Shown piece after piece: positions 7,842 through 16,981 of a stretch of DNA of 36,308 nt. The first letter of the stretch is position 1; each line of letters opens with the position of its first letter. Origin of the DNA: a virus; the IMG/VR virus record IMGVR_UViG_3300021197_001403, positions 1 through 36,308 of that record; one strand, 5' to 3'. The translations under genes were made by a program, and so were the position numbers. Below the pieces are notes generated by a model. The model made no database searches. It had not been told where the DNA came from and saw only the letters and a list, made by a program, of their open reading frames with translations.

Positions 7842-9443
7842 TTACAGTTCGGTATCGTATTCGACCGCCCAACCTAATCTTTCATTGCGTTCTTCGTTCT
7901 CAATCGTATTAATTTGTGCCGATCCGTCATCTATAAAGCCAAATGGTAGCACGTCATCTTCAATTTGTTTCATTTTTTGTTCAAATAACATTTGCTTAAT
8001 GTTAATATCTGTTAGATTTGAAAAGTGCGATGTAGATACAAAGTACCCTAACATTACTAAGTTCATCATTAGGTCGTCGTGGTTACCGTCACTTGCCTCG
8101 TAGGATTGACCTCGTGCAGTGAAAGTACTAATTTCTAATATTGTATTCTCATCGTTGATAGCAAGTTTACCTGTTTCCAGTAGATCTTTCACCCCTGAGC
8201 AACCTAACCTTTTTGTTTTTCGGGTCATTTCAATACCAAGCGCATTTGCTTTTACTGTAGATTCTACGTGCATATTTTCGTATTCTAAATCGTGATATAG
8301 ACCATTACATACCACCCCACCTTGATCATTTGACTCTACAATAATATAAGCCTCATTGTAGACTTTCGCAAACTTATAAATAATATTTGGGAAGAGTATA
8401 GGAGAGATAACATTATTGCGATACACAGCAACCTGTTCAAACGGGCGAGAGCTAATATCGATCACATTAAAAGTAGAATAATCCTGACCTCTTCCCTTCG
8501 ATACATCTACCGTCATAATATACTCGTGCCCTTTGGCAGGCTCTTTGTACACATATAAATCTCCATCTACATGAATCGGGGGCTTTGCCCGGAAGCCCAT
8601 TAATGTTTCTGCATTAATCAGTGTGTCGCCCGTACCAAAGAATGTATTACCAAACTCCTGGTCAAATTGTAGCTGTGACGTGTTTGCAACGGTTTGGTTC
8701 TTCCAAGCCTTATCTCTTCCTGGTACGTCCCACCAGTCTACCCGAAACGGTTGGAAATCGTTAATTTCTTGTGTAGCACCTTCCCAGACCTTATAGAACT
8801 GGTTACCAATACCATTAGCAGTTGATGTGATTATAACCTTGGTTTCTTTACCTGAACTAACAACTGGATATGTTGAGGTGTAGAACTCTGCGGCTCGTTC
8901 GACGAATGCGAACTCGTCAAGATAGAGAAGATTGACAGACATACCACGTATAGAAGAGCCGCTAGTGGCAGCAGCAATGATACGAGAATTATTACTAAAC
9001 TCGATAGATCCTTTGTTGAGAGCTTTGCAACCAGGCTGAAGGAAGAACGGAAGATTCTCCAGAGCCAACGTAACCCTACCAAGCATTTCTCTCGCAGTCG
9101 CGCCCTTGTTCGCGAGAATAGCGATTGTTTTTTCGGGATGGAAGACTGCGTACCAGAGGAGGTAGACCACGGACGATATTGATTTTCCTGACTGTCTGCA
9201 AGCCAGTACAATACTAAACCTATGCTCATTGAAGTGCTCAAACATCCTTTCTTGGTATGGATATAGCTCAAAAGGAACTAATCCACTATCGAGTGAAATA
9301 ATCTTACAATAAGTCTTAGCAAAATAAGCTGGATTTTGCATACACTTACTATATTCAACGACTTGTTCTTGCGTCCAGTCCTGGACAATGCCATCTCGCT
9401 TTACATTAATATTGCCGAGATAGCTATCTTTTTCATGATTCAT
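7842..9443 (-). CDS. 17: Terminase large subunit gp17
   Basis: This is the ATP-driven DNA packaging motor with a headful nuclease. It has 533 residues (610 in T4). The N-terminal ATPase shows the Walker A motif CRQSGKS (82-88), Walker B LLYLDEFAF with D176/E177, and the coupling motif TSTAN (206-210). The C-terminal RNase H-like nuclease shows D313 in TVDVSKGRGQDYSTF, E370 in IIVESNDQGG, and a third acidic cluster in DGNHDDLMMNLVMLGYF. The ATG overlaps the 3' end of gp16 by 11 nt and has no good Shine-Dalgarno of its own, so translation is probably coupled to gp16, which would keep the two subunits in proportion. Confidence 0.97.
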   Translation of the reverse strand: MNHEKDSYLGNINVKRDGIVQDWTQEQVVEYSKCMQNPAYFAKTYCKIISLDSGLVPFELYPYQERMFEHFNEHRFSIVLACRQSGKSISSVVYLLWYAVFHPEKTIAILANKGATAREMLGRVTLALENLPFFLQPGCKALNKGSIEFSNNSRIIAAATSGSSIRGMSVNLLYLDEFAFVERAAEFYTSTYPVVSSGKETKVIITSTANGIGNQFYKVWEGATQEINDFQPFRVDWWDVPGRDKAWKNQTVANTSQLQFDQEFGNTFFGTGDTLINAETLMGFRAKPPIHVDGDLYVYKEPAKGHEYIMTVDVSKGRGQDYSTFNVIDISSRPFEQVAVYRNNVISPILFPNIIYKFAKVYNEAYIIVESNDQGGVVCNGLYHDLEYENMHVESTVKANALGIEMTRKTKRLGCSGVKDLLETGKLAINDENTILEISTFTARGQSYEASDGNHDDLMMNLVMLGYFVSTSHFSNLTDINIKQMLFEQKMKQIEDDVLPFGFIDDGSAQINTIENEERNERLGWAVEYDTEL

Positions 9444-9780
9444 CTAATCTAGGTGTCATATCAATTACGTTTTCATTTTTTTGAGTACTTAAGAATCTTT
9501 GCAGATCTGTAGTAGATCCAACAAACAGATTATTGTTTGTAGTACCATTTATCTGTTTTGGTTCTTCGTTAATGTCTCTATTCTTTTTATTCAGATCCAT
9601 AAGCTTGTCATTAATATCTGCCATGTTCTTCATCATACCAGATAGTACTTCGAACGCCCGCGGGTGCTCGCTCTCGCGTGCGACCTCGATCATTAGTTCT
9701 AGTGATTCTTTTCCTTTTTCTAGGATCTCGTAGTACGTATCTCTAGAATACTCATAGTCTGTTTTTATATTTTCACTCAT
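9433..9780 (-). CDS. 16: Terminase small subunit gp16
   Basis: Regulator of the packaging motor that recognises DNA and stimulates the gp17 ATPase. The 115-residue product is shorter than T4 gp16 (164). It has the helical central coiled coil typical of the family: SRDTYYEILEKGKESLELM, then EHPRAFEVLSGMMKNMADIN with DKLMDLNKKNRDIN (about residues 13-70), followed by an Asn/Thr-rich linker and a short basic-acidic tail. Position between gp15 and gp17 and the 11-nt overlap with gp17 support the call. Confidence 0.94.
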   Translation of the reverse strand: MSENIKTDYEYSRDTYYEILEKGKESLELMIEVARESEHPRAFEVLSGMMKNMADINDKLMDLNKKNRDINEEPKQINGTTNNNLFVGSTTDLQRFLSTQKNENVIDMTPRLDES

Positions 9781-9795
9781 GTCACTTACTTTGTT

Positions 9796-10599
9796 TTATG
9801 GTTTTGCAACCTCAGTCGCACTATCCGCGAATGTATAATTTGTAGTAAATCCAAAATCTGAATCAGGCGAAACATTTAATGGATTCGGTAATACTGTAAT
9901 CTTTGGTTGTGGATAGATTGCGCTACCATTTCCATCGGAATCTTCCATTGCAGCATATAGGTTTGTATCAACCTGACGAATGATTTTAGAATTTGCAATG
10001 CCCTGATAAAACTGTGCGTGCATTAAGAAGTCTAATTGGTAGATAATTGTTCGCCTACCAAAGTTACCTTCATAATCGTCAAGGTAGCTCATACCCTGTA
10101 GAATAATTGGTACATCTTCTTTCACATCACTATAACTAGCAAACGGTTTAATTGTTAATGTATATTGAGGACTAAAGTATGGTAGGATCTGTTCTACAAT
10201 TTGTAGTGCATCATCTTGGGTCTTTGCATATACATTCAACTGAATTGAAATACTATAGGGAACAGGTGAATTAAATTTGGCCCGATTTGTATTTGCATCG
10301 CCTGCTTTTGCAAATTGGCTTTGTTTCTGTAACTGTCTTTGTGCGTCATAGGTGTAACCAATGATTTCGAACGACATACGAGGAAGCTTTATTGCTACCT
10401 TTGTATCTGTATCAAGATCTGGACTTTCACGAATACGTTCTAAGAAGTCACGTTTTGGTGCATATGAAAGTGGAACCTTCTGTGTGTTAATAACTGCGCC
10501 AGAGGAATTTTTACGAAGCACGTATAGGTTATTAAACAGTGAGCCAAACATAGCTACTGTTTTTCTAATTCGTTCGTGATAAAAATATGTACCGAGCAT
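9796..10599 (-). CDS. 15: Proximal tail sheath stabilisation protein gp15
   Basis: gp15 forms the hexameric ring that caps the completed tail and joins it to the neck. At 267 residues it nearly matches T4 gp15 (272). The start MLGTYFYHERIRKTVAMFG and the segment KVPLSYAPKRDFLERIRE are strong family signatures; RMSFEIIGYTYDAQRQLQK and PIILQGMSYLDDYEGNF follow. The start codon overlaps the gp14 stop by one base. The 15-nt gap to gp16 suggests a continuous neck-terminase transcript. Confidence 0.96.
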   Translation of the reverse strand: MLGTYFYHERIRKTVAMFGSLFNNLYVLRKNSSGAVINTQKVPLSYAPKRDFLERIRESPDLDTDTKVAIKLPRMSFEIIGYTYDAQRQLQKQSQFAKAGDANTNRAKFNSPVPYSISIQLNVYAKTQDDALQIVEQILPYFSPQYTLTIKPFASYSDVKEDVPIILQGMSYLDDYEGNFGRRTIIYQLDFLMHAQFYQGIANSKIIRQVDTNLYAAMEDSDGNGSAIYPQPKITVLPNPLNVSPDSDFGFTTNYTFADSATEVAKP

Positions 10600-11510
10600 T
10601 ATTGTGGATCTCCGAATGGATTCGACTCAGAGAAGTCTAAGAAGCTCATATCACTTGCAGTTGTTTCAAGGTCCGTATTTGCTTCATTGTCTGATAGCTG
10701 GTTGTTTTCGCTTACTGTAAGAACGAACGATTTCGATATTGGTTCGCCTGCCAATAGAGTACCAGATGCAGAATCATGCTGAATAAGAACAGATGTAGTT
10801 GGTAAGTGGAATTTGCCATCGTCTGCACCGAAGTTAACAAGACCAAGGATCTTATCAGAATCAGAGTAACGACTAACTTCGCCGCTAAGAATAACCCCAG
10901 ATGCGAATGTTTGCTTAACACCTTGACCAATTTTAAAGTTGCCACCAGAATCAAGTTTGAGCAGATATTCGTAAGAATGATCTTCTTCGATTCCTTGTAT
11001 TTCTCCAATTGATGTATCGAAGTCTTCGCCGCTGAATTCGAATAGCTGCGAACGCATTTTGTAGATTGGTAGATTGTTTAACTGATAGAACGGTTGCTCG
11101 TGTTCTACATGTTGGATCTGGAACATAGATTTTGAAAGAGGCAAGTAAATTAAATCGCCTTCTCGTGGTCGGATTAGACTTGTACCATCGCCATCGAGGC
11201 GAGCTACTGCAGTTGTCCATCTACGTCGAGCAACAACGAATGTTGCCTCATCACGTATCTCAACACCGAACTTCGTAAAGAGATCGCCTTCCCCATCAAA
11301 GCCTTCGATGTTCTCAATGTACATCTCAACCTTATATGCATCATCAAAGCGGGATGATTCAATGTCACCAAGGATCTTGTCTTCGCTTACGATCTCTCTT
11401 GGGAGATAATAAACGTCCTGACCGTATATCTTAATTGATTCCAGAACTATATCTTCATACATCAACTGTGATGCTTGAAGATTCTGATTAAAGTATGGGG
11501 ATAACGCCAT
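10599..11510 (-). CDS. 14: Neck protein gp14
   Basis: gp14 acts with gp13 to complete the head after packaging and provide the surface to which the tail docks. It has 303 residues (256 in T4). The N-terminal MALSPYFN and LMYEDIVLESIKIYGQDVYYL, followed by the acidic VEMYIENIEGFDGEGDLFTK, are typical. The middle VARRRWT and the FQIQHVEHEQPFYQL block (about 135-150) also match the family. The C-terminal region after residue 180 is longer than in T4 and less conserved; it ends MSFLDFSESNPFGDPQ. Confidence 0.95.
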   Translation of the reverse strand: MALSPYFNQNLQASQLMYEDIVLESIKIYGQDVYYLPREIVSEDKILGDIESSRFDDAYKVEMYIENIEGFDGEGDLFTKFGVEIRDEATFVVARRRWTTAVARLDGDGTSLIRPREGDLIYLPLSKSMFQIQHVEHEQPFYQLNNLPIYKMRSQLFEFSGEDFDTSIGEIQGIEEDHSYEYLLKLDSGGNFKIGQGVKQTFASGVILSGEVSRYSDSDKILGLVNFGADDGKFHLPTTSVLIQHDSASGTLLAGEPISKSFVLTVSENNQLSDNEANTDLETTASDMSFLDFSESNPFGDPQ

Positions 11511-11514
11511 TGGG

Positions 11515-12270
11515 TTATCCTACGAACATGTCTGCAGGGAATTCGTTCTCGAGTCTTATTCTTTCTCTTAATCTTTCGATTTCTTGTGTGGCATCGTCAT
11601 ATATCTGTCTGCCATTTAGCGTAACGCCACCTGGTAGCTGTACGCCTTCAAACTTAATTAGGTTTGCACCCCACTGTTGTTTGATTAATGCAGTAGTGTA
11701 TTCTTTTAAAAACATATCATTGTATACTTCAGTGAAAGTTGCTGGATCTATATATTTATATGCTTCATACACAATGTATTCGTTCTTGACAATGTCACCG
11801 TCTTGAAAGTCGCCATGTACATATAATCTGTTTTGTTTACGTGACCAAGTTGTTTGTGGTTGTCCGTTCAGTTTCATATCTAGTAATGAAAGATATTGAT
11901 TTAATTGTTCATAATATGCTAAGTCGCCTGCATAGTTTTGCATATCTGCAATGTCGTTTAACATCATCTGATATTTAATATCAAAAAAGTTAAATGATGT
12001 ATTGAATGCACTAGAGAGCCGAAATAGTTTTGTAATATAAAGAACGTCTGCACCTACATCAATGTAACCATTTGTTAGATCCGAAGCAGTTACCTGATAA
12101 GATACGTATGTTCGTACGGTAGCTTCTGAGTGGTACTCCCGCCAAAACTGAATTGCTTCGTCTACTCTATCGCTCAACTGATCTTCGTCTACATTTACTT
12201 CTATGACTGGATCGCCTAAACGTCTTAAGCTGTAATCAATCAGTGTTTGTCTTGATGTTGGAGTTGCCAT
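11515..12270 (-). CDS. 13: Neck protein gp13
   Basis: Head-completion protein that binds the portal and works with gp14. The 251-residue product is shorter than T4 gp13 (309), as is common in divergent T4-like phages. Family features are YSLRRLGDPVIEVNVDEDQ (about residues 13-31), RVDEAIQFWREYH, and near the C-terminus FLKEYTTALIKQQWGANLIK with GVTLNGRQIYDDATQEIE. It is separated from gp14 by only 4 nt. Confidence 0.95.
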   Translation of the reverse strand: MATPTSRQTLIDYSLRRLGDPVIEVNVDEDQLSDRVDEAIQFWREYHSEATVRTYVSYQVTASDLTNGYIDVGADVLYITKLFRLSSAFNTSFNFFDIKYQMMLNDIADMQNYAGDLAYYEQLNQYLSLLDMKLNGQPQTTWSRKQNRLYVHGDFQDGDIVKNEYIVYEAYKYIDPATFTEVYNDMFLKEYTTALIKQQWGANLIKFEGVQLPGGVTLNGRQIYDDATQEIERLRERIRLENEFPADMFVG

Positions 12271-12280
12271 CCTTTATTCC

Positions 12281-12526
12281 TTAATCGTCTAAATTGTCAA
12301 AGTAAGTTTTGCTCAATTCGCCCACGATAGCGTTCTTATCTACTCGTCTACAGCTTACATATACTTCATGCGTGTGTGCGCCTGAATATGGTACACCGCG
12401 TATTCCTGCTGCTGACTTTTGCCAAAGCGAACGTAGCGGACTACCAACACCAGGATCAGCAGGGTTGTTATCATACTCCCAAAGAGTATTTGTCCCTGTC
12501 TTATTTGTAATTCTAACCCATGCCAT
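12281..12526 (-). CDS. Small virion-region protein of unknown function (81 aa)
   Basis: I do not recognise a named family. The protein is Trp/Arg/Tyr-rich at the N-terminus (MAWVRITNKTGTNTLWEYDN), has PLRSLWQKSAAGIRGVPYSG in the middle and ends VGELSKTYFDNLDD. Comparable short proteins sit next to fibre genes in marine T4-like phages, as I remember it, but I cannot verify this. It lies 10 nt before gp13 and 10 nt after the 785-residue fibre gene, so it is co-transcribed with both. A role as fibre chaperone or small tip subunit is possible but unproven. Confidence 0.8.
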   Translation of the reverse strand: MAWVRITNKTGTNTLWEYDNNPADPGVGSPLRSLWQKSAAGIRGVPYSGAHTHEVYVSCRRVDKNAIVGELSKTYFDNLDD

Positions 12527-12536
12527 CTTGCGTTCC

Positions 12537-14894
12537 TTAGTTCAGAAGTGAGCCTGCCGCATTGTAGACGTTTATCCTGTAATGTGACCCATGTTGGCCA
12601 TCAAGCTTATCTGCATCAAACCCTTTTGTTCCGCCAAAATACGCTAAAAGTTCTGCAGAGTCAATTGCAAGATCTCTTGTAGAAGCGATCGTGCCGCCAC
12701 CTGCTAAACCTATACCAGCTGTAATGCTTACGCCAGAGTGATCAATATGCTCATTGGCTACAAACCCACTTAAGTTGTCATGTACAATTTCACCGTCATT
12801 GGTTTGAATATCATTTGCGTTAACTGTAATACCAGTACCAGCAATGACGTTCAGTGTTCTTGTTGCAGCAATTGTACCACCACCAGTCATACCAGCACCG
12901 GCTGTAATCGTTACACCAGAGTGATCAATATGTTCGTTAGCAACGAAACCGCTTAAGTTGTCGTGAACAATCTCGCCATCGTTTGTTGTAACGTCATTTG
13001 CATTGACTGTAATACCAGTTCCTGCAATAACGTTTAGTGTTCGTGTAGCTGCAATTGTACCGCCACCAGTCATACCAGCACCAGCCGTTATTGTTACGCC
13101 CGAGTGATCGATATGCTCATTCGCTACAAAGCCTGATAGATTATCATGTACAATCTCACCATCGTTGGTCTGAACGTCGTTAGCATTCACGGTAATACCG
13201 GTACCAGCGATCACGTTCAGTGTTCTTGTAGCTGCGATTGTACCACCGCCAGTCATACCTGCGCCAGCTGTCATTGTAACACCAGAGTGATCTATATGTT
13301 CGTTAGCGACAAACCCACTTAAGTTATCATGGACAAGTGAGCTGTTATAATATGTTAAGAGCTCTGCGGAGTCAATGGCAAGGTCTCTTGTGGAAGCAAT
13401 TGTACCTCCACCTTTTAGGCCTACACCAGCTGTAATGCTTACTCCACTATGGTCAATGTGTTCGTTTGCTACAAAGTTTGTTAAATTATCGTGGTCAATA
13501 TGTGGTTCATAATATACTGTGAATTGGTTTGAGTCAATTGCCAATGTTCTATTTGCTGCAATTGTACCGCCGCCGCTTAGACCCGTTCCAGCTGTTATAG
13601 AAACTGAAGAGTGGTCAATGTGTTCGTTTGCTACGAAGCCTGATAGATTGTCGTGAACGATTTGTCCGTCGTTTGTTGCAACGTCATTCGCATTTACAGT
13701 AATACCTGTACCAGCGATAACATTTAATGTCCGAGTTGCTGCTATCGTACCACCGCCGGTCATACCAGCGCCAGCGGTTACACTTACCCCTGAGTGGTCA
13801 ATGTGTTCGTTGGCTACGAATCCGGATAAATTATCATGGACGATTGAACCATTGTAGTAAGCAAGTAGTCCAGCAGAGTCAATTGCAATTGCATCAGCTG
13901 CTACCGAAATGCCTGTACCTGCACCAATGTTTAAAGTTCTACTAGCAGCCAGTGTACCACCGCCAGTAAGCCCACTTCCTGCTACAATTGATCTACCTTC
14001 GAGACCAGCAACATCTACACCATCGACTGTGCCTGATAATGTAACATTACCTTGAACGTCCCAGTTCTTTGTGACTGTAAATTTATCGCCGGATGTAAAA
14101 TATAGTATACTTGGATTCGCGCCGCCTGTAGTACTGAGTTCAATACCACCACCGTTCATACCAGAGCTATCAGCTGCAGCATCTCCAAGTGTGAATAATT
14201 TGTCGTCTATTTGGACCGTGGTTGAGTTAACAGTTGTTTGGGTACCATTAATAGTTAGGTTACCTCCAACAACAACATTACCTGAAGCGTATAGCCCAGC
14301 AAATGTTACTGAGTCTGTTGTTCCAACGGGTTGTCCAATAGCTACGTCGTTTGCGTTTACTGTAACACCTGTACCAGCACCAACTGCAAAGCTTCGACTA
14401 GCTGCAATCGTACCGCCGCCGGTAAGTCCAGCACCAGCTGTAAGTGTTACTCCGCTATGATCTATATGTTCGTTTGCAACGAATCCCGAAAGATTATCGT
14501 GAACAAGCGAAGTATTATAGTATGCTAGAAGTTCTGCTGAATCAATGTTGAGAGTAACGGTAGATCCGTTACCACCTCCACCTAGTCCAACACCAGCTGT
14601 AATAGTTTGATTTGGAGCGGCAATATCTAATACAAGTGCAGAATCTAATCCCCCACCAATAGTGTCCCATGCAGCTGCATGGTAACCTTCGAATGTATTC
14701 GTTGTGGTGTTGTATCTTAGAAATCCTGCTGAAGGACTCCCATCACGTTGAGCTGTTGTCCCCGCTGGAATCGTGGCAGAACCGACTGGAGCAGTGATTT
14801 CGAGTTTGTCACTGTCCAGTGCATTAAAGTTTGCGTCTACCTCATTGTTCGTTAACGGTGAACCTTTAGTACTTCTTAACGTGATGGTTGTCAT
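12537..14894 (-). CDS. Tail fibre protein with eight 60-residue repeats (785 aa)
   Basis: Probable trimeric receptor-binding fibre. Residues 1-30 (TITLRSTKGSPLTNNEVDANF) form the short attachment motif seen at the start of many phage fibre proteins. Residues 190-300 carry a beta-rich insert with the common NGTQTTVNSTTVQIDDKLFTLG type sequence. One repeat precedes this insert and seven follow, each centred on HDNLSGFVANEHIDHSGV and a glycine-rich TAGAGMTGGGTIAATRTL segment, with a unit of about 58-61 residues. The C-terminal domain is short (DADKLDGQHGSHYRINVYN) and ends AAGSLLN, an ending resembling that of the 349-residue protein at 23988-25037. No intramolecular chaperone domain is visible. 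Confidence 0.88.
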   Translation of the reverse strand: MTTITLRSTKGSPLTNNEVDANFNALDSDKLEITAPVGSATIPAGTTAQRDGSPSAGFLRYNTTTNTFEGYHAAAWDTIGGGLDSALVLDIAAPNQTITAGVGLGGGGNGSTVTLNIDSAELLAYYNTSLVHDNLSGFVANEHIDHSGVTLTAGAGLTGGGTIAASRSFAVGAGTGVTVNANDVAIGQPVGTTDSVTFAGLYASGNVVVGGNLTINGTQTTVNSTTVQIDDKLFTLGDAAADSSGMNGGGIELSTTGGANPSILYFTSGDKFTVTKNWDVQGNVTLSGTVDGVDVAGLEGRSIVAGSGLTGGGTLAASRTLNIGAGTGISVAADAIAIDSAGLLAYYNGSIVHDNLSGFVANEHIDHSGVSVTAGAGMTGGGTIAATRTLNVIAGTGITVNANDVATNDGQIVHDNLSGFVANEHIDHSSVSITAGTGLSGGGTIAANRTLAIDSNQFTVYYEPHIDHDNLTNFVANEHIDHSGVSITAGVGLKGGGTIASTRDLAIDSAELLTYYNSSLVHDNLSGFVANEHIDHSGVTMTAGAGMTGGGTIAATRTLNVIAGTGITVNANDVQTNDGEIVHDNLSGFVANEHIDHSGVTITAGAGMTGGGTIAATRTLNVIAGTGITVNANDVTTNDGEIVHDNLSGFVANEHIDHSGVTITAGAGMTGGGTIAATRTLNVIAGTGITVNANDIQTNDGEIVHDNLSGFVANEHIDHSGVSITAGIGLAGGGTIASTRDLAIDSAELLAYFGGTKGFDADKLDGQHGSHYRINVYNAAGSLLN
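12600..13845 (-). repeat. Seven tandem ~180-nt coding repeats of the fibre gene
   Basis: Seven consecutive copies of a unit encoding HDNLSGFVANEHIDHS plus the following glycine-rich segment lie here; an eighth, isolated copy is at about 14350-14504. Protein copies are nearly identical while third codon positions differ freely between copies, so the repeats are old and kept by selection on the protein rather than freshly duplicated. Confidence 0.85.
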
Positions 14895-14926
14895 AATAGG
14901 ATACTACCTTCTTAAAAATCTAGTTA

Positions 14927-15376
14927 TTAGCTGATAGTAATTGTCCAAGTAATAGTAACAGAGTCATCTGCTCCTTTGTTTACTGCGGAAAACACTGTAC
15001 GGCAAAGCATTGTGCCAGAAGAAGATGCGTTTAAAACGGCTGCTTCTGTAAGTGCGCCTGTACCTGTACCAGCTGGGAAAGTCGCAGTGTATACGATTGT
15101 GTTAGTAGAAGGAGCGCCTTCAGCACCAGTAAGTGCAACACGAGCTGATTCTGTTACCAGAGCAGTTTGACCTGCAGCAGCTGAAGTTGTACCTGTACCA
15201 ACAGCCATGTGTGACATATCGGTTGGGATTGAAGTGTCCGTCATTCGAGCGGCAATGTAGGTCAGACCTGCCGTTACGACGAGGTTCTTTTCATTTTGCT
15301 CGGACTTGATGTTTCCATCTTTGTCTCGCAAGACAATTTTCAATTGTCCTGAGGGTTTAAGGGTTTCACTAAGCAT
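14927..15376 (-). CDS. Phage structural protein, probable fibre or collar-type subunit (149 aa)
   Basis: The protein starts LSETLKPSGQLKIVLRDKDGN and has KNLVVTAGLTYIAARM (about 31-46) followed by MSHMAVGTGTTSAAAGQTAL. This combination is widespread in small phage virion proteins that accompany tail fibres; the exact role is not known to me. The rest is beta-rich and ends DDSVTITWTITIS. It is the first gene after a late promoter at 15422-15429 and is followed after 32 nt by the 785-residue fibre gene. A role as a fibre-tip or fibre-associated subunit is inference. Confidence 0.85.
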   Translation of the reverse strand: MLSETLKPSGQLKIVLRDKDGNIKSEQNEKNLVVTAGLTYIAARMTDTSIPTDMSHMAVGTGTTSAAAGQTALVTESARVALTGAEGAPSTNTIVYTATFPAGTGTGALTEAAVLNASSSGTMLCRTVFSAVNKGADDSVTITWTITIS

Positions 15377-15421
15377 GGGTATCTCCTATTAAGTAGTGAT
15401 TATTAAGGGTTGTAGTACTGT

Positions 15422-15429
15422 TATTTATA
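15422..15429 (-). promoter_or_regulatory. T4-type late promoter before the 149-residue fibre-associated gene
   Basis: The minus strand reads TATAAATA in the 72-nt non-coding gap, about 46 nt upstream of the start at 15376. A 7-bp inverted repeat (TTAAGGG at 15403-15409 and CCCTTAA at 15440-15446) brackets it; this may be chance. Confidence 0.8.
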
Positions 15430-15448
15430 TAAAAATAATCCCTTAAAT

Positions 15449-16978
15449 TTATGTAAAGTTGATAAATGTATCTGCATTATATGGGGTTGTTGTATCAAGT
15501 ACGACGTAATCTGCTCCAAAGTAACTTGTTTCAAGTAGTTTACCTGTATCAGCTGCTGATTGAGATTCGCTTTTTACTAGGCCAATCGTTAGTACATCAG
15601 CATCCGCTGCATCTGCAGTATCCGCTTTTCCAAGTGTGGTTGCAATAACTGGTGCGTCTGCTTTCGATGCTGTATCGGCAAATATTCGTAGGAATGATAT
15701 AAGTAGGCTTTCGCTAGCATCAGCAGTGTCACCAACTGGCTTGGCCAATGAGAATACTTTTGCTTCCGCTGCATCGGCTGTATCGGATGGTGTTAGGAAT
15801 GCTGTCCATACTCTTGATAGACTTTCTGCTGCACTTGCACCATCGGCCTTTGTCATAGCATATGTAAACGTAAGCCCATCTGGTACACCAACAAGATCTT
15901 CTGCGTCTGCGGTGTCGCCTAAAGCTTTTGCAATTGTTTGGACTAAGCTTTCGCTAGCATCGGCAGTGTCGTTAAAGCCTTGTCCAGTTACTAAGACAAA
16001 ATTATCAGATGCTGTATTTGAATCGCCAAATGGTTTACTCAGCGCAAGTGCAGGGGTATCAGCAGCATCTGCCGTATGACCAAATGCTGGTTTGTATGTT
16101 ACCACACGAGAGAAGACGTCCCCGGCACTGAGTGCCTCACTTGGATTCTTACCAAATGATATGACTGATGCGTCACTCGTGCCAGATAGAGTATCACCTG
16201 GGGATTCTTCAAAGAGAGAACCAATGGATATCGCAGAGTCCGCGGCAACTACTGTGTCTGAGAATGGTTTACTAATACTAAGGGCTGGGGTATCAACAGC
16301 ATCTAATGCTTCTCCTGGTGCAAGTCGGGCAGTCCATACCTTTGCAAAGTTTTCACTTGCGGTTAAATTCTCTGATTTACCCATTGCAAACTGATACGTT
16401 ATACCATCAGGTACACCAATAAGATCATCAGCATTTACCCCGTCCGCTTTTACTAGGCTTGTAGTAAGTACTTGCGAATCGGCTTTGCTTACTGTATCAG
16501 CTTTAACCAAACTTGTAGTTAATACTTGAGAATCTGTTTGGTTTACAGTTTCGCCAAATGTACGAATGTATGTTACAACTTTAGCGAATGTATCTACAGC
16601 GGTCTGGCCTTCGCTCTTTGCGGTACTAATTACCTTGACAACACCTTCAGACGCTGTAAGAGCTTCTGATTTACCAAGAGCAACAGTAAGTGCAGCATCA
16701 TCAAGACCAGATAATGTTTCCCCAACGGCCTGTACAATATTCAGTGTATCAACGTCGGTTGTGTTCAGACTTTCGCCAAAGATCTTACTTACTGCTAATT
16801 GTAATACCTGTGTAGGATCTACAGTTTCGGCAAATGCTCTATCGTAGATAAATTGTAGTACATCTGAGACTTGTGCACTGTCACCAAAATTAGATAAAAT
16901 ATAGTTGATAAGCCGGAAGTCGGGTTTACGAATAGTATTCGTTCCAAACGGGGTTATTCTTCTGCCAGTGTTTGCCAT
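15449..16978 (-). CDS. Repetitive structural protein with ~20-residue repeats (509 aa)
   Basis: A short unique N-terminus (GRRITPFGTNTIRKPDFRL) is followed by about 20 repeats of roughly 20 residues with the pattern DT-x2-A-x-(D/E)-x6-L-x-K. Examples are GDTADASESLVQTIAKAL and GDTADASESLLISFLRIF. A larger unit is also duplicated: residues 184-240 and 360-416 both run DL(I/V)GVPDG(I/L)T ... WTA ... KP. The C-terminus (ETSYFGADYVVLDTTTPYN) is unique and is the likely partner-binding or tip part. The composition (acidic, Ala/Ser/Thr-rich, one Cys-free chain) and location among fibre genes suggest an elongated virion protein. No enzymatic motif is visible. The short gap to the 112-residue gene implies co-transcription. 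Confidence 0.85.
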   Translation of the reverse strand: MANTGRRITPFGTNTIRKPDFRLINYILSNFGDSAQVSDVLQFIYDRAFAETVDPTQVLQLAVSKIFGESLNTTDVDTLNIVQAVGETLSGLDDAALTVALGKSEALTASEGVVKVISTAKSEGQTAVDTFAKVVTYIRTFGETVNQTDSQVLTTSLVKADTVSKADSQVLTTSLVKADGVNADDLIGVPDGITYQFAMGKSENLTASENFAKVWTARLAPGEALDAVDTPALSISKPFSDTVVAADSAISIGSLFEESPGDTLSGTSDASVISFGKNPSEALSAGDVFSRVVTYKPAFGHTADAADTPALALSKPFGDSNTASDNFVLVTGQGFNDTADASESLVQTIAKALGDTADAEDLVGVPDGLTFTYAMTKADGASAAESLSRVWTAFLTPSDTADAAEAKVFSLAKPVGDTADASESLLISFLRIFADTASKADAPVIATTLGKADTADAADADVLTIGLVKSESQSAADTGKLLETSYFGADYVVLDTTTPYNADTFINFT

Positions 16979-16981
16979 AAT

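Noticed and set aside
8375-8382. Plus-strand TATAAATA inside gp17
   Set aside because: It points antisense within a terminase coding region with no plus-strand gene downstream.
11753-11760. Minus-strand TATAAATA inside gp13
   Set aside because: It is made by the codons for Tyr-Lys-Tyr in a conserved stretch and lies about 240 nt from the next gene; probably chance, though an internal promoter for gp14 cannot be excluded.
12537-14894. Diversity-generating retroelement target in the repetitive fibre gene
   Set aside because: No reverse transcriptase, template repeat or A-biased variable region was seen; the repeats are conserved, not diversified.
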